The notes beneath the pieces are model-generated. The model saw nothing but the letters and a program-made list of their open reading frames with translations. It was not told the DNA's origin and did not search any database. Shown in pieces: positions 30,569-42,536 of a stretch of 64,000 bases of DNA. Location of the stretch: NCBI GenBank assembly GCA_016946835.1, contig JACVTC010000031.1, forward strand, positions 340,501-404,500, given 5' to 3'. Made by a program: the position numbers and the translations under genes. Origin of the DNA: Neocallimastix lanati (nom. inval.). Taxonomy: Eukaryota; Neocallimastigomycota; Neocallimastigomycetes; Neocallimastigales; Neocallimastigaceae. Every line of letters begins with the position of its first letter. Position 1 is the stretch's first letter.

Positions 30569-33475
30569 TTATTTCTCATCAATATAAACAGAAGAGGTAG
30601 TTATATCATCTCCTGTCCAAAGATAGAGTGCTAAAAGTGTTTCTGATTCTGTTCTTACGGAATGGACATGATCAGATGGATGAAGTAAGACATCTCCTGG
30701 TTTTCGAGTGGTAGTCTTACCATCCAAAGTCCAATATGAAGTTCCACTTAATATTAAATAGGTTTCAAGGGCTGGATGATAATGTGATGGATAAGTAGTA
30801 TGAGGGCCTATGACAAAGAATCCCAAACCATATTTATTAGAAATGATAGGTGCTTTGGGTCCGATTAATTCCGCCCAACCAATATGATGTTCAAGATCCT
30901 TTTTAGCAGTATAGCCGTATTCCCATGGTAAATAGTCAAAAACTTTGTAAAGAGCATCTATTAATTCCTGAGTTTCTGGAGATCCACGAGAACTAGCATC
31001 TTCCTTATATTGTAAAATGGCGGATTTAACTGCTTCCTTACTTATTTTTAAGGGTGTAGTAGTGGGTATTCCAACTGAAAGAACTTTGGGAATTTCAGAA
31101 GATTCATTTTCATGATCTTTTTTTGAGAGATATTTTTTTGTTTTTTCTAGAAGGTCTTGAGTTGCACTTATAGGAGTTTTATTATTATTACCGATAACTG
31201 TAGATTTTAATACTACACCAGTATTACCAATAGTGACACCAGTTTTCCAGAGAGCATAGGCTTGGGTGGCATTCAAACGTAAATTTTCTAAGGATTTTTC
31301 AATTTCATGAGCTCGTTTTCCTGATTCTTCAAAGCTTACCCCAGCAAAAGCCCTTTCAAGATCATCGGCTCTGTAGAAAATAAATGGACCATAACCGCGT
31401 TCTTCATACTTAGCATAACCGCCAATGACATCTTCTTCTAAAATTTGAACTTTCCAAATGTAAGTCAAGACTTCGGAATGAACACCAGCTTCTTTTCCTA
31501 AATTGATAATAGTATCTAGAGGTACACGTCCACCAATGAGTGATAAGACCGCACCATTTTCTTCCAAAAATTCTGGAGCTTGTTGTAGAGCTAAATAGTG
31601 TAAATCAAGTAAGGCATTATGGACATCTTCTGGGATGCTTTCTTTACGTTGTTCATAGTACTGAGCACTGTTATGACTTTGTTGAATTTCTTTATCTTCA
31701 GCAAGTGGGACATTAGGAAGATTTTCGTAGATGATATCAAATCGTGGATTTTCAGCAGGATTTTCCTTTCTTAATGGCTCAAAAAGATCACCTACATAAG
31801 CCTTAATTTCTTTCTCGCCAGGTTTCAAGAGATTATTACGAATATTTTTTTCAGCAGCTTTAACTACACCTTCTTGAAGATCACTAAAGGCAAGTTTTTT
31901 GGCACCAAATATTTCTGCACCTGATAAAACATCCAATCCAGTTCCGGTACCAAGCGAAAAGAATGATTTTACTTGTCCTGGGTTTTCCCTTTCTATTTTC
32001 TGGAAAGTAGGTATTCCTACAAAAGCAAGCCAATCTCCTGATATATTTTCATCATCAATCTCAGGAGGAAAAGCATTTTCTACAACAGAAATTGATAATT
32101 GCTCTTTAGTATGAGTGGACTCTTTACCGTTGAGATTAAAATATTTTGAAGCGTCGACTTCTACACGATATCCTTTTTCTTCTTCTTCGAAAGCTTTGGT
32201 GATAGCTTGATCAAAGTCTTCAATTATATCTTCTGGATCTTCAATACCTACCGAAACTCGAATCAAGTCATCTGGAACACCAGCAGCCAATCTTTGTTCC
32301 GGGGATAATTGGGAATGAGTAGAAGAAGCCGGATGAACGATACTGGTACGAGCATCACCAACATGAACCACTAATGCTGCTACTTTAAGACTAGCGGCAA
32401 ACTTCTTAATGGCTTCTCTTCCTCCCTTTAATCCAAAGGTTAAGACACCACTTGCTCCAGGATATTCAAAATATTTAGACACTTTAGAATAATTACGATT
32501 ATCTTCTAATCCTGGATAATTGACCCAGCCTACTTTATCATTCGTCTTGAGGTATTTTGCTAACTTTAAAGCATTATCGCTATGACGAGGCATTCGAAGA
32601 TGCAAAGTTTCCAAACCCAAATTGATAAGGAAAGCATTCATGGGAGCAATGGCTGGTCCGAAATCACGAATATATTGAGATCTAGCTTTGGTGATGAAGG
32701 CCTTTGGACCAAATTTTTCAGTGTAAGAGGTTCGAGCATATTGTTCATCCGGTTCCGTGAAATCTGGGAATTTTCCATTGGCCCAATTATACTTACCACC
32801 ATCTACAATTACACCTCCAAGAGCCACAGCATGACCATCCAAGTATTTTGTAGCAGAATGAATGACTATATCCACACCATGTTTCAATGGTTGGCAAAGA
32901 ATAGGAGTGGCTAGAGAATTATCTACTAGGAAAGGAATATCAAATTCACGAGCCACAGCAGAGAATTTTTCAAAATCAAGAATATCTAAAGAAGGATTTG
33001 CTAAAGTTTCCCCAAGAATTAATTTGGTGTTTGGTTTGACAGCTTTTCTAATTTCCTCAATAGGATCATCAGGGTTGACAAAGGTAGTTTCTACACCCAA
33101 TTTTTTAATTCTAATATTTAATAAAATGTATGTTCCTCCATACACAGCACTAGAAGCTACAATATGATCACCAGCTTGGACAATATTAGAAATTGCTAAA
33201 AATAATGCAGATTGACCAGATGCTGTAGATAAAGCACCAACACCACCTTCTAAGGCAGCTACTTTAGCTTCAAGAGCATTAGCAGTAGGATTTCCAGTTC
33301 TAGAATACTTATTACCAGATTCTTGAAGAGAAAATAAGCGAGCTACTTGATCTAAATCTTCATATTTAAATGTTGTTGATTGACAAATAGGAAGAGTTCT
33401 AGCTTCTCCGACTCCTGGTCTGTAACCTTCCTGTATACATTTAGTTCCAATTCCCCAATATTTACTTTCAGACAT
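30569..33475 (-). CDS. Fusion: O-acetylhomoserine sulfhydrylase, methyltransferase, DMSP-lyase-like cupin
   Basis: One intronless frame of 968 codons has three enzyme modules. (1) Residues 1-430 form a complete Cys/Met-metabolism PLP enzyme of the O-acetylhomoserine sulfhydrylase type. It has YSRTGNPT near 57-64 and the PLP lysine K210 in HSATKYLDGH, and would make homocysteine or methionine from O-acetylhomoserine. (2) Residues about 460-760 are a SAM methyltransferase: motif I SLGTGTGLD (507-515), acidic D532, and YENLPNVP (583-590) in the motif IV place. The segments IGGR (647-650) and WKVQILEED (674-682) and their spacing recall methionine S-methyltransferases (plant MMT, bacterial MmtN). 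(3) Residues about 805-968 are a cupin with H898, H900, E904, Y906 and H936/H938, the metal-site pattern of DddL-type DMSP lyases. No targeting signal is seen. Base composition and lack of introns differ from the neighbours, suggesting bacterial origin. Module 1 is certain, the methyltransferase fold probable, and the substrates of 2 and 3 inferred. Confidence 0.93.
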   Translation of the reverse strand: MSESKYWGIGTKCIQEGYRPGVGEARTLPICQSTTFKYEDLDQVARLFSLQESGNKYSRTGNPTANALEAKVAALEGGVGALSTASGQSALFLAISNIVQAGDHIVASSAVYGGTYILLNIRIKKLGVETTFVNPDDPIEEIRKAVKPNTKLILGETLANPSLDILDFEKFSAVAREFDIPFLVDNSLATPILCQPLKHGVDIVIHSATKYLDGHAVALGGVIVDGGKYNWANGKFPDFTEPDEQYARTSYTEKFGPKAFITKARSQYIRDFGPAIAPMNAFLINLGLETLHLRMPRHSDNALKLAKYLKTNDKVGWVNYPGLEDNRNYSKVSKYFEYPGASGVLTFGLKGGREAIKKFAASLKVAALVVHVGDARTSIVHPASSTHSQLSPEQRLAAGVPDDLIRVSVGIEDPEDIIEDFDQAITKAFEEEEKGYRVEVDASKYFNLNGKESTHTKEQLSISVVENAFPPEIDDENISGDWLAFVGIPTFQKIERENPGQVKSFFSLGTGTGLDVLSGAEIFGAKKLAFSDLQEGVVKAAEKNIRNNLLKPGEKEIKAYVGDLFEPLRKENPAENPRFDIIYENLPNVPLAEDKEIQQSHNSAQYYEQRKESIPEDVHNALLDLHYLALQQAPEFLEENGAVLSLIGGRVPLDTIINLGKEAGVHSEVLTYIWKVQILEEDVIGGYAKYEERGYGPFIFYRADDLERAFAGVSFEESGKRAHEIEKSLENLRLNATQAYALWKTGVTIGNTGVVLKSTVIGNNNKTPISATQDLLEKTKKYLSKKDHENESSEIPKVLSVGIPTTTPLKISKEAVKSAILQYKEDASSRGSPETQELIDALYKVFDYLPWEYGYTAKKDLEHHIGWAELIGPKAPIISNKYGLGFFVIGPHTTYPSHYHPALETYLILSGTSYWTLDGKTTTRKPGDVLLHPSDHVHSVRTESETLLALYLWTGDDITTSSVYIDEK

Positions 33476-34497
33476 TTTCTTTGATATTTACTATAAAATT
33501 CTATAAGATTAATTTATACTAATTTTTTTTTTTTTTTATAAACTGAAAATTGCTAATGGATTAGTAAAAATTTTTTTCTTTTAAGTTTCCTATAATATAA
33601 TTTTTCTATTTAAGATATTGCAATTATTAAAATTTTTGTTGATATTTAAAAACTAAATCTCTTATTATATAATTTTTAAAATAAATTAATTATTTTGGAA
33701 AGTTATTATGTTTATACTTTTATTTATTATTTATTTATTTGTAATATTTATTTTTTTATTTATTTATTCGTTAAATAAAAAAATTTATTATTTTTTTTTT
33801 TTTTAGAATGATGGATAACAAAAAATAAAATTTTTTAAAAGTGAAAATTTATAATATTTATACTAATTCGGCAGTTGTAATGATAATAATTTTCAACATG
33901 ATTTTTTTTTTTTTTTAATATTTTATGTTTGTTTATTTTTTTAAATTTTTGAAATTCGAGTGATTTAATTAAATTTAAAATAAAATAAAATAAAGTATAT
34001 ATTATCACCTTACATATTGCTCTTAAATTAAAAATTGGAAAAATTACATTTTTCCAATATATTACAAAAAATTGATAAAAAAAGAAAAAAAGAAAAAAAA
34101 GGAAACTGATTTCAAATCTAAAAATTTCTTTATTAAATATCATCAAAATAATCTATACTGATCATGTACAAAAAAAAAATGTTTATTTATAAATGATCAG
34201 TGTTAAGTATATTATAATATATTCATACAGAAAAATAAAAAAAAATAAATAATAATTATTATAATTTTACCAATAAGAAAATAAAAAATATATTTTATTA
34301 ATATATATATATATATATACATTAATAAAATATAATAAAATATATTTTAGACATATATATGCAGGTCTAAAGTAAAGGAAAAAAAAAGTTATTAAAATAT
34401 TATTAAAATATTTATTTAATAATATCTATTTATTTAATTAATTCATTAAATAATTAATTAATTAATTAACTATTTTAATTTTTTAATTTTTTTTAAA

Positions 34498-34626
<129 letters not shown>

Positions 34627-34984
34627 TAGTCAATAACAACTATAACAATTTTTTTTCCATCATTAACTTTTTATCACCAATAATAAAGTTAACAAAAATT
34701 GATTAAAAACTGTAAAGTTACAAATTTACTATTAAAATGATTTAATTGTTTTGTCTAATAATTAGTGAATCGTTGACTAATTAAAGTTTGAATGCATTAT
34801 ATGATCTAACCAAATTTAAAAATAGCTAAAATTAAAAATTTATGTGTAACTATTTTTTAATTACATTATAATTACAATTACAATTTTTATAAAATTATTT
34901 TGAAAATAAATAATAAATCAACTATTAATTTAATATCTTTTTTTTTAATTCATATTAATAATAATCTTTCCACAACCGAAACTT

Positions 34985-35364
34985 AAATAATAAATAATAA
35001 ATAATAAATAATTGAATAATAAATAATAAATAATAAATAATAAATAATAAAAAAATATGAATAATAATAAATAATAAATAATAGAATAATAAATAATAGA
35101 ATAATAAATAATAGAATAATAAATAATAAATAATAAATAATAAATAATAAATAATAAATAATAAATAATAAATAATAAATAATAAATAATAAATAATAAA
35201 TAAATAATAAATAATAAATAATAAATAATAAATAATAAATAATAAATAATAAATAATAAATAATAAATAATAGAATAATAAATAATAGAATAATAAATAA
35301 TAGAATAATAAATAATAAATAATAAATAATAAATAATAAATAATAAATAATAAATAATAAATAA
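34985..35364. repeat. (AATAAAT)-type microsatellite
   Basis: About 380 bp of AATAAATAATAA units, with interspersed AATAGAATAAT variants in two clusters. Confidence 0.9.
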
Positions 35365-36053
35365 ATGATGTTAAAGATTAGTTAAAAACTTTTCAATCAA
35401 ATCTTTTTATTTTCAATTTATTTTCATATTAATTGTATTATTATTATTAAGATAAAAAAAAAAAAGAAAGAAAAAAATTTGCTTAACAATTTTAAAAATT
35501 TTTTAATTTAGTAAAACTTTAATTATTAATAAAAATAATTTTTTTTTTTTTTTATTGATTTCTGCATTTAGTTCTATTTACTTGTTTTATTTAATCGTTT
35601 ACCATTTTGATAATCAAATAAAGAAATGAATTTTTTTTTTTTTTACTTTCGAATATTAACAATTACTTCTATTTAATAATTATTTTTATCTTTTTTTATT
35701 TTATATTTCATTCCTATTATTTGTTATTAATTTTTATTTTTAATTTTTTAATTTTTTTAATTTTTTTTGTTTTTTTGTTTTTTTGTTTTTTTTTTTAAAA
35801 AATTTAATTTAGTTCTTTTTAACCAAATAATTAGTGGACCATCACCCAATAAAAATTCAAATTTTGGATTGTATAAAATGATGTAAAAAAAAAAATTTAT
35901 CAAAATTTTTATAAAATTTAAAAAAAATATTTACATGACATATAACCCTTTTTTTTTTTTTTTTCTATTTTTTAAAATACATATAATACTTAACCATTAA
36001 TAATAATTTAGTACTATGAATAATAATTTGTCAGAATATGTGAAATGATCGAA

Positions 36054-37250
36054 TGTATTGTAACGTAATATAATTAGATTAATGCATAAGCCATATTGTA
36101 AGGATATAAATCATAAAAATTTAATCATTGTAATTCTCTATTATAAAATATATTAATTAAGTAAACATAATTATAAAACACAAATCTTTAACTTTTAATA
36201 GATTAAACTCCTTAAAAGAATTCTTTCAAGAAGAATTTCATAGCTGGACTAAGTTATAGTTTTAAAAGAAGAATATAGCCAGTGATATTATGGTAGAGAT
36301 TGCCATTATTTAATCTATTTGAGGAATGAAAATCAAGATTAATAAAAGATTGAGATTAAATAATCTAAATTTCGAAAAGTAAAAAGTCAATAAGTATTAA
36401 GTTATTATGTTATTGAAAATATGAAGCCCCCATACATAATACAGAATACTATTAAAGCAAAAAATATTAGAATATATAAAGGATATTTATATCTGTGAAA
36501 GAAAAACTAGATGGCGCCGAAGTTATTTCATTTATTAGATATATAAAAATAAACAAATCATGTGAACAAAAGATGGAGACTCATAATTAACAGTAAATCG
36601 GTAAACATTAATTAGAAATTATAGGCTATTTTTGATTATTATATACTATTTTATTGAAGAGAATGTCTGTTTATTAAGTAAGAATATAAATGAAATTTTA
36701 AATCAGAAAGTTTATTCCTAGGTTATCTAAGAGTATGCAAAACCAAGATGGTCATCTTTGTGTAGCCAATATTATTATGTATGAATCCAATATCCATGGA
36801 TTAATTTTTAGTATTTTTCGATGTTTTAACCATAAAAACATATAAGCGTTTAACAAGTTGTGTATGTCGTAGTATTAATATTTTAGATAAAATTAGTAAA
36901 TAATTAGTAAAAATGAACATATATATATATAATTAATGAAGATGAATATATTAAGAAATATTCTTGATATAAAATTAAATCTTCGTAATTTAAAATTTAG
37001 TAATAGTATAGTTTACACATATTCGTTTAGCAAAATAAATTATGTTATGATAATTAGTTTTGAAATGGAATTTCAAAATATATGAGAAAAAAGTGATTGA
37101 ATGCATTGTAATATTATGTAATTAAATTAATCTGTAAGCCACATTGCATGGATATAAAAAACATGTAGTTCATAAAATTTTAATCATTGTTAATTCTCTA
37201 TCATAAAATATATTAATAAAATAAACATAAGCTCAAATCCTTGACTTTTA
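36054..37250. mobile_element. Possible small LTR element (TRIM-like)
   Basis: Two diverged direct repeats of about 146-149 bp (36054-36199 and 37102-37250) begin TGTATTG/TGCATTG. They share ATTCTCTAT.ATAAAATATATTAAT and a CAAATC.TT.ACTTTTA end. They flank about 900 bp without coding capacity. No clear target duplication is visible. It may simply be a dispersed repeat in two copies. Confidence 0.35.
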
Positions 37251-37743
37251 GTACAATTTAATAAGAGTATCTTGCAATAATAATATTAAATTAAAACTAT
37301 TTGATAAAAAAAATACAATATAATATAATAATATTACAATACAATATTATATACATAATAAAATATATATTCTATAATACAAGTTAGATCATAAATTCAC
37401 TGATAACAAGCAATTAATAATTTTTAAAATTAATTCATATCTATGAGAATTAATAATTTAATTTTTACTATAATTATTGATAAAAATAATATTAACAAAA
37501 CAAAAAAATAATAAAAATAAATATATAATAATATATGCTTTATATGCTTTAAGCATATTATAATTTAATGGTATATTTATAAATTTTATTTTAAACACAA
37601 ACTTATCAAACGCAAATATTATCAAGAAAATAATTTTTTCTATTTTTTTTTAAAAAAAAAAAGAATAAATAAATAAATAAATAGTAGAATAACAAATGTA
37701 TAAATAAATTAAAATCAATAGTAGTTTATTGTGTTATTTTAAA

Positions 37744-37791
<48 letters not shown>

Positions 37792-38014
37792 ACTCTATTT
37801 CAATTTATATAATAATTTTAATATAAACAGTATTAATATTAAATTTAAAAAGAACTTTATATATTATATTAATAATAATTAATAAACATTTACATATATT
37901 ATAATAAAAATCAATATAAAAACTACTTATTTTTAAATTTTAACTTGTCTTTATTATAATCAATTACATTTTAACAAATTAATACCTTAGTATTTAAATA
38001 ATAATTTTTTTTTT

Positions 38015-38052
<38 letters not shown>

Positions 38053-38399
38053 TTATATTTAGTATTTTTGCATTTAATATTTGATTTAATTATATTTTTA
38101 TCACGAATTTAATAATATACATTATATAATAATAATAATAATTGTTAAGAGTTAATATTATTATACCATTTATATTGAATGTATTTAAGACATCTCTAAT
38201 TATATATGGCTTATATATCATTTGTATGATGGAAATTTTTCTCTTGTAGGGTTTAAATTTATTATTAAATAATATAAATTGTTTCATAATTGACTATGAT
38301 TCAATTAATTACTTCGAAAAGATTAATTTTGCTAATTTTCACTATTAGATTATTTTATTCATTGCCAAAATAAATATGGTTTTTAAGTAATCAAAGCAA
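37251..38399. other. Intergenic, with 45-bp poly-T
   Basis: No gene is seen. Poly-T lies at 37746-37790. The 65-codon open frame at 38090-38287 has no features. Confidence 0.65.
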
Positions 38400-39209
38400 A
38401 GAATTATTTAATTCGCGTTATTTTTATATTTTAGTTCATTTCGGCAAGGTGAATTGTTACACATTCCTAGAAGACGCCGACTTCCATGGCCACCGTCCTG
38501 CTGTCTAGATGAACCAATACCTTTTGTGATGTCTAAATGAGCATATATTCCTGCACTTTAACCCCATGATTGGTTCATCCCGCATCGCCAGTTTCTAGCT
38601 TGCCAAAAATGACCCACTAGTAACTCTCATTCAAATGTCCAAGAGTCTTTCGCTCCTATATTCAAATTTTGATGATCAATTTGTACGTCAGAACCTCTAT
38701 GAGCCTCCTTTTATGGTTTCCTCTGACTTCACCCTATTCAGGTATAGTTCTAGTTCATCATCTCTCAGGTTCCAATAAATATGCTATGACTCAGAACGCT
38801 CATAAAAAATCTTGATCGGTGGATGGTGCATCGAAAATCCCCTCCAAAATCACTTTCATTACGCATATGAGTTTTAACACTCAAATACTCGCATATTTAT
38901 TAGACTCCTTGGTCCGTGTTTCAAGATAAATCGTCTAAAACCATTTTTTCAATATCCTAAGCATAGGTAATAGTAGCACATGTGGGTAAGCTACATGACT
39001 AAACATAGTCAACAAGTTGTCTATGAAAAGCTATAACTTAGCACAAGTGTATCTAATCCCGAAGGATCTACGCTGAAGACCTCAATCTCTCCGATTATAG
39101 AGGTATAGGGCTATACAAACTTTCTCCGAAAAGAAAGCCACCTTCCAAATATCATTTAACAACAAAAGAAATTGATATTGACTTGTTCACAGAAAGAAAC
39201 ACGCTAAAA

Positions 39210-39250
<41 letters not shown>

Positions 39251-39756
39251 GAAAGCTGATAAAGTCAATACAACCCAAAATTAAGTCATTCGTAATTGAT
39301 TTTAGGAAAAGCAATACTGGTGTCAAACGCTTCTCTTTTAATAATTTTCATGTACTATTTAACTCTCTTTTTTTTAAAGCTCTTTTCATCCCTCCCTCAC
39401 AGTACTTGTTCGCTATCAATCTCTTGTCAATATTTAGCTTTAGATGAAATTTACCATCCATTTTGGACTGTATTCCCAAACAATCCGACCCTTTGAAAGT
39501 GTATCACAGAACTAGAAAGAATAGCCAAACACGGGATTCTCACCTTCTACGATGTCCCATTCCAAGGAACTCTAACAACTCCTCTAAACAGAAAACACAC
39601 CTTTAAACTACAATTCATCAGGGTAGAACCTTGAAGATTTCAAATTTGAGCTCTTCCGGCTTCATTTGATATTACTAAGGGAATCCTTTTTAATTTTTTT
39701 TTCCTCCGCTTATTGATATGCTTAAGTTCAGCGGGTACTCTTATCCGATTTAAGAT
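38400..39756 (-). rRNA. Decayed 5' part of a large-subunit (28S) rRNA gene
   Basis: Read on the minus strand, it begins near 39756 with ITS2/28S junction sequence, then TACCCGCTGAACTTAAGC and ATATCAATAAGCGGAGG. It continues colinearly with eukaryotic 28S to about 38400, near nucleotide 1,000-1,100 of the gene, where TGTAACAATTCACCTTGCCG is recognisable. Many positions conserved in all eukaryotes are changed. For example, the stretch after CCCTTAGTAA reads TATCAAATGAAGCC. Most changes are towards A or T. A poly-A run of about 38 bp interrupts it (about 39210-39247). Neither the rest of 28S nor 5.8S is nearby. This is an rDNA relic, not a working gene. Confidence 0.88.
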
Positions 39757-40049
39757 CATTACTCTATTAATTATTACAAATTAGTATTTATATTATTTAA
39801 ATTAAACATTTAAACCATAATTCAACAATATCATTTCAATGTCTTTCATTATCAATTAATTTGGATTTCATAGTTTTTATTTTTTAATTAAAATATTGAT
39901 TTTTCCTAATTCTTCTTTTTTTTCAAATTCCTGCACTTTTTCTTTTATAATCATTATAAAATAAGGAAATTTTCTTCTATTAATATATATATTAATTTAT
40001 AAAAAGAAGATTTTTTTTTTTTTTTTGAAAATAAATTATTTAACTAATT

Positions 40050-40292
40050 ATTGAAAGATTTTGATACATTATTTATTATATGTTCTATATTATTATAATA
40101 ATTCCAATTTTTATAATTTTTTAAATAGCAAAAAAATTTCAAAAATTGGTCATTATTATTTGTTTCACACCTAATTTTATCATAAATATCTATTATGTAT
40201 TCAGAATTTGTAAAAGGTAAGTTCGAAATCGCTTTATAAATATATATATATATATATATTATATTTTAATTAATTATTATATAATTCCTTTT

Positions 40293-40327
<35 letters not shown>

Positions 40328-41100
40328 AACTCCAATTCTTTTTTATAGTTCCAAATACAGTATTTAATATTTATATTAGGAAATATTTTTTCTACTTCAT
40401 TAGATATGCTTTTTTCTAAAATACAATAAATTTTTTTTTTGGTGTAATCATAGTATTATTGCTATACTAATTAGCTTTTTTTTTTTATTTCTTTAAATAA
40501 TATCTCATAAGTAGCTTGTTCTTTATTCTTTAATATTTAAAAAAAAAGTAGTATAAAAACTATTTAAATATTTAATATAAGTTCTAGTAATGAACTCTTG
40601 ATATTTAAATTTAGATGCAATATAAAAAGGACCATCCACAAATATATTTTCATTATATTTCGTAAATAATTGCGCTTGGAATGAAGATTGTAATATTATT
40701 AAATTTGAATTTTTGAATATCATAAAAATCACATTTCTTACTGTTTTATGATATTTTGATTCATCAGGAATTTCATCAAACTTTATTACATCAGAAGATA
40801 GTCGTTTATTTATATTTCTTGTTATTTGGGATTTAATTATTTTATATTCAGAACACATAAATCTCATTTCTTGTGAAGTTTCATTAAATATCCATTTAGG
40901 TTTTATACCCAAAAAAATTGAACTTTTTATAATTTCATCTTTAATTTTATGCTTTACTATTGATATAGATGTATCAATTTCTTTTTCAAGATGCTTATGT
41001 AAATAAACTTTTCATATTTTAAAATTTCCTTCTTATCGTTTAAAATAATGAAAGATTTACATTTATTTAAAGTTTTATATTCAATATTCTACACACTTTA
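40050..41100 (-). pseudogene. MULE-like transposase relic
   Basis: The longest open piece (40912-40523, 129 codons) contains FDEIPDE, MIFKNSNLIILQS and VDGPFYIASKFKYQ. I associate these with MULE-type (Mutator-like) transposases found in several copies in anaerobic fungi; the Asp of VDGPF would be catalytic. Reading on in another frame gives NKEQATYEILFKEI (about 40480-40525). Further pieces near 40320-40425 (NEVEKIFPNINIKYCIWNYKK) and 40060-40240 (NLPFTNSEYIIDIYDKI, NWNYYNNIEHI) belong to the same protein. Poly-T insertions, stops and frame changes separate them. No terminal inverted repeats were found. Confidence 0.65.
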
Positions 41101-42530
41101 GAATTATCTTTTTTCTTTTTAGATGAAAAATTAAATTTATATATATATATATATTTTTTTAATAATTATTTGTTCTTTTCCTCGATTAGTTTCACTTATT
41201 TAAATATTTTATTTTATAATTTTTAAAAAAAGGAAAAAAAATTTTTTTCTTTATTATTTATTATTAATGCTAAATTATTTATATATATATTAATTTAATT
41301 TTTTTATAACTTATATATATATTTTTTTTAGTTTTAATTAAAGGCCATTTTTATTAATGGCTACCTTTAAAAAATTCACTTTTAATTATATTTAATTATT
41401 TTAAATGTATTTCTATACCTTAATAATGTTTATCAATTATTTAAATGTTTATTTAAATTTTTTAATTTTAATATTATTAATTATTAAATATAATTATTAA
41501 GTAAATAAAAAAAATTAATTATTATAAATACAATAATTAATTTTTTTTTTATTAAAGTGTTTATTTAAATTAATCAATTTTACATTTACATTAAAAAAAT
41601 AAATAAAAATATGTAAAATAAAAAGAAATAATATTTAAAAAAAATTAAGATAACATTTTAATTTATATATATAATATACGTATAAAAAAGGTCTTTTTTT
41701 TTATTATAAAAAAAAAAAAAAATTAAAAGTGGACTTTTCTGATTGTAAGGGTTATGTAAATTTAATTTTTTATTTTTATTATTATTTTTTTTATTGTAAT
41801 TTATAATAATTTATAATTAAATAAATGTGATTCATTTCGGAACGTGGCTTCTAAATAAAAATTTAATTCGTAATTTAACGCCACCACCTTTTTTTAGTTT
41901 TTTTAAATTACTTTAAATAAATAAATAAATAAATAAATAAAATTAATAAAATATATAAATGGGTTAATTTTTTTTTTTTTTCTAAACTTCAAAAAAAAAT
42001 TTTCTTATAAGCACTTCATTTATAATTTTTACCTTAAAAACAATGAATTAAATAACTAAACATTAAATAAATAATAAATAATGACAATTAAATTAAATAA
42101 ATAACTAATAAATTATAAGAAATTAAATATATTTTATTTTTAACAATTAAAAATTGAAAAAAAAATTCAAAAATCGAAATAATATTTATTTAATATATAT
42201 AATTTAAGCCACTCTTATATAAGCAATTTATTTAGGTACGCCACATATCATACAAAATCACTTTCCAAAATGCAACACTCCCCTTCCTAAACAATATAGA
42301 CAAGATACTCAGGGCTTGAGAGGGTTGCACAAGTACTGTCATTTAATATATTTTTGAGGGAATTTCTAAAGCATGTGAGTGTATATGCATGTAGATATAT
42401 CATACAAAAGCAATCTTTCTGATTAATATTCAATTACCAAGTAAGCTAGTACGTTTCATTGGGTTAGGTTATAATTATCTCACTTCAAAGGGAAGTTAGG
42501 AACTGGAGAGGCAATACGAAAAAAAAAAAA
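41101..42530. other. Intergenic, no gene seen
   Basis: The DNA is A+T-rich with frequent mononucleotide runs. A slightly G+C-richer patch at about 42230-42510 leads into the protease relic; I find no tRNA or 5S rRNA in it. Confidence 0.55.
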
Positions 42531-42536
42531 AAAAAA

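Noticed and set aside
31899-33167. Plus-strand open frames opposite the fusion gene
   Set aside because: Antisense of a long, clearly coding frame. No motifs.
33835-34146. 103-codon Phe/Ile-rich open frame
   Set aside because: A+T-biased composition with no domain, start context or conservation visible. It could be chance.
34157-34201. 9-bp inverted repeat as transposon ends or terminator
   Set aside because: It is too short and isolated, with no duplication and no gene ending nearby.
39296-39496. 66-codon open frame
   Set aside because: It lies within the 28S rRNA relic, antisense to it.
42290-42340. 5S rRNA or tRNA in the G+C-richer patch
   Set aside because: No A/B box pair, no cloverleaf and no recognisable 5S motifs on either strand.
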